A stretch of DNA of 64,000 bases from Streptomyces sp. HUAS CB01. GTDB lineage: Bacteria > Actinomycetota > Actinomycetes > Streptomycetales > Streptomycetaceae. Shown in pieces: positions 63,041 to 64,000 of the stretch (position 1 is its first letter; each line of letters begins with the position of its first letter). Position numbers and translations under genes: made by a program. A model generated the notes under the pieces. The model searched no databases and was not told the DNA's origin. It was given only the letters and a program-made list of their open reading frames with translations. The stretch spans positions 6,045,501-6,109,500 of the forward strand of contig NZ_CP129137.1 of NCBI RefSeq assembly GCF_030406905.1. Direction: 5' to 3'.

Positions 63041-63294
63041 CGGCACGGCACGGCGAGCGGGCGGGCCGGCGCGGCTGGCGAGCGCACCGGGGCGGGGCGG
63101 TACGGGAGTGCACGGTGCCTCAGGAGAGCGGGCGAGCGGGCCGCGCCACGGACGCGGGCGGGCACGGCACGGCACGGCGAGCGGGCGGGCCGACGCGGCA
63201 CGGCGCGGCGAGCGCACCGGGGCGGTGCGGTGCGGGAGTGCACGGTGCCTCAGGAGAGCGGGCGAGCGGGCCGCGCCACGGACGCGGGCGGGGA
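63041..63294. repeat. Imperfect tandem duplication of about 125-130 bp
   Basis: Copy 1 (63041-63164) and copy 2 (63165-63294) share long identical runs, for example from GTGCACGGTGCCTCAGGAGA (63109 and 63239) to ACGCGGGCGG. A 6-bp difference lies in the first third. Confidence 0.85.
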
Positions 63295-63350
63295 CCCGTG
63301 TGCGGCCGGACCGCGTGGCACCGCGCCCGCGCAGGAGGCGTACCGCGCGG

Positions 63351-63431
63351 CCGGGTACCGCGCGGGCCGGGTCGTTCAGGCCGGACCGGGGTGCCGGGTA
63401 CCGCGCGGGCCCGGTCGTTCAGGCCGGACCG
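63351..63431. repeat. Two copies of a 38-bp repeat
   Basis: A unit starting CCGGGTACCGCGCGGGCC occupies 63351-63388 and 63394-63431 with one difference, period 43 bp. A decayed GTCAGGGCGGACCGG follows. Confidence 0.85.
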
Positions 63432-63553
63432 TGTCGTCAGGGCGGACCGGGTGCGCCGCGTCCCCGTACGCGCACGTCCGTGCAGCCGGGCCGGGCGCCG
63501 CGACCGGTACGGCGGCCGGTCGCGTCCGCACGGAGCGTGCCAGACTGCTCGGT

Positions 63554-64000
63554 ATGCGACGTCTGTTCCCGCTGCCCGACCCCGACGATCCCGCCGCGAC
63601 CGACCACGAGTGGGGGCTGGACGAGCTGGCCGACGCCTACGCCTATCCGGCCACGGAGGGCCCCTGGCTGCGGGCCAACATGGTCTCGTCCCTCGACGGG
63701 GCCGCACAGCACGACGGGAAGTCGCAGCCGCTGTCGTCCGACTCGGACATGCGGATCTTCGGCACCCTGAGGGGACTGGCCGACGCGGTCGTCGTCGGCG
63801 CGCAGACGGTCCGGCAGGAGGGCTACCGCCCCGCCCGCGCCCGGGACGCCTTCGCCGACCGCCGGGCGGCCGCCGGTCAGGGCCCCGCCCCCGCCATCGC
63901 CGTGGTCAGCGCGAGCCTCGACCTCGACTTCTCCCTGCCCCTCTTCGCCTCCCCCCTGGTGCCGACGCTGGTCCTCACCGGCGCCGCCGCTCCCCCGGCA
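63554..64000 (+). CDS. Pyrimidine reductase family protein (RibD C-terminal/DHFR-like), cut by window end
   Basis: 149 codons visible. After MRRLFPLPDPDD comes LRANMVSSLDGAAQHDGKS, the first strand and substrate loop of the RibD C-terminal fold, then IFGTLRGLADAVVVGAQTVRQEGY, the NADPH-site helix and strand. This family reduces the ribosyl side chain of a pyrimidine in riboflavin synthesis, but many actinobacterial members are stand-alone with unknown substrate. The ATG has no ribosome site; CAGACT 11 bp before it could be a -10 of a leaderless mRNA. The 3' part lies beyond the window. Confidence 0.88.
   Translation, partial: MRRLFPLPDPDDPAATDHEWGLDELADAYAYPATEGPWLRANMVSSLDGAAQHDGKSQPLSSDSDMRIFGTLRGLADAVVVGAQTVRQEGYRPARARDAFADRRAAAGQGPAPAIAVVSASLDLDFSLPLFASPLVPTLVLTGAAAPPA

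Larger units (their letters stand above)
62857..63553. other. 700-bp repeat-filled gap, no gene
   Basis: It separates divergent zapE and the RibD-type gene. Beyond the repeats listed at 63041-63294 and 63351-63431, I see only GC-rich low-complexity sequence. The last 60 bp should hold the promoter of the next gene. Confidence 0.6.

Overview
The window is a stretch of a Streptomyces-type chromosome. The DNA is very GC-rich with strong third-position GC, many genes start with GTG or TTG, and the gene set is typical of the genus: whiI, a ROK regulator beside xylFGH, ngcEFG without its own ATPase, and the coproporphyrin haem genes hemY/hemQ. From memory, the order acnA - ngcEFG - rok7B7 - xylFGH - dxs - fadAB - rnd - whiI - hemE - hemY - hemQ matches the S. 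coelicolor core chromosome from about SCO5998 to SCO6045. I could not run that comparison here. I see no tRNA, rRNA, insertion sequence, prophage or CRISPR array.

Layout. 1-2.5 kb: end of a proline racemase/hydroxyproline epimerase module with a partner dehydrogenase-like gene and a GntR regulator. 2.5-9.5 kb: drug-type MFS exporter, an RsbW-like ATPase, a repeat-rich spacer, a convergent histidine kinase/response regulator pair, a DUF5996 gene and a VOC gene. 9.6-14.4 kb: a DNA-binding-domain/MurA fusion divergent from aconitase, with the same palindrome in both promoters. 14.7-17.1 kb: AraC and LysR regulators and a DoxX-like membrane protein. 17.5-30 kb: carbohydrate block with a secreted GH92 mannosidase, the chitobiose importer ngcEFG, the ROK regulator and the xylose importer xylFGH. 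30-36 kb: dxs, an amino-acid permease, a NYN protein and an unknown beta-rich protein. 36-43.5 kb: beta-oxidation fadAB, RNase D, the sporulation regulator whiI with a sigma-WhiG promoter, and a DUF3000 gene. 43.5-49.7 kb: hemE, a CoA-disulfide-reductase-like enzyme, a DUF4349 lipoprotein, then coproporphyrinogen oxidase and coprohaem decarboxylase. 49.8-64 kb: secreted peptidase, a DUF692 enzyme coupled to a Cys/Gly-tailed membrane protein, DUF4142, PTH2, streptogrisin, PPK2, PhoX, OsmC, ZapE, and the start of a RibD-type reductase.

How the parts work together. Chitobiose and xylose import feed GlcNAc and pentose metabolism under DasR- and ROK-type control. The haem genes form the actinobacterial coproporphyrin route. 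FadA and FadB are translationally coupled. The most unusual locus is 51992-54586. A DUF692 (MNIO-family) enzyme gene has its ribosome-binding site inside a perfect 11-bp stem. It is followed 6 bp later by a three-helix membrane protein whose last 61 residues are almost only Gly, Ser and Cys, with seven Cys. This looks like an enzyme with its cysteine-rich substrate.

Several non-coding gaps hold tandem repeats with units of 13, 15, 44, 53 and about 125-130 bp. Most convergent gene ends carry long perfect hairpins without T-tracts.
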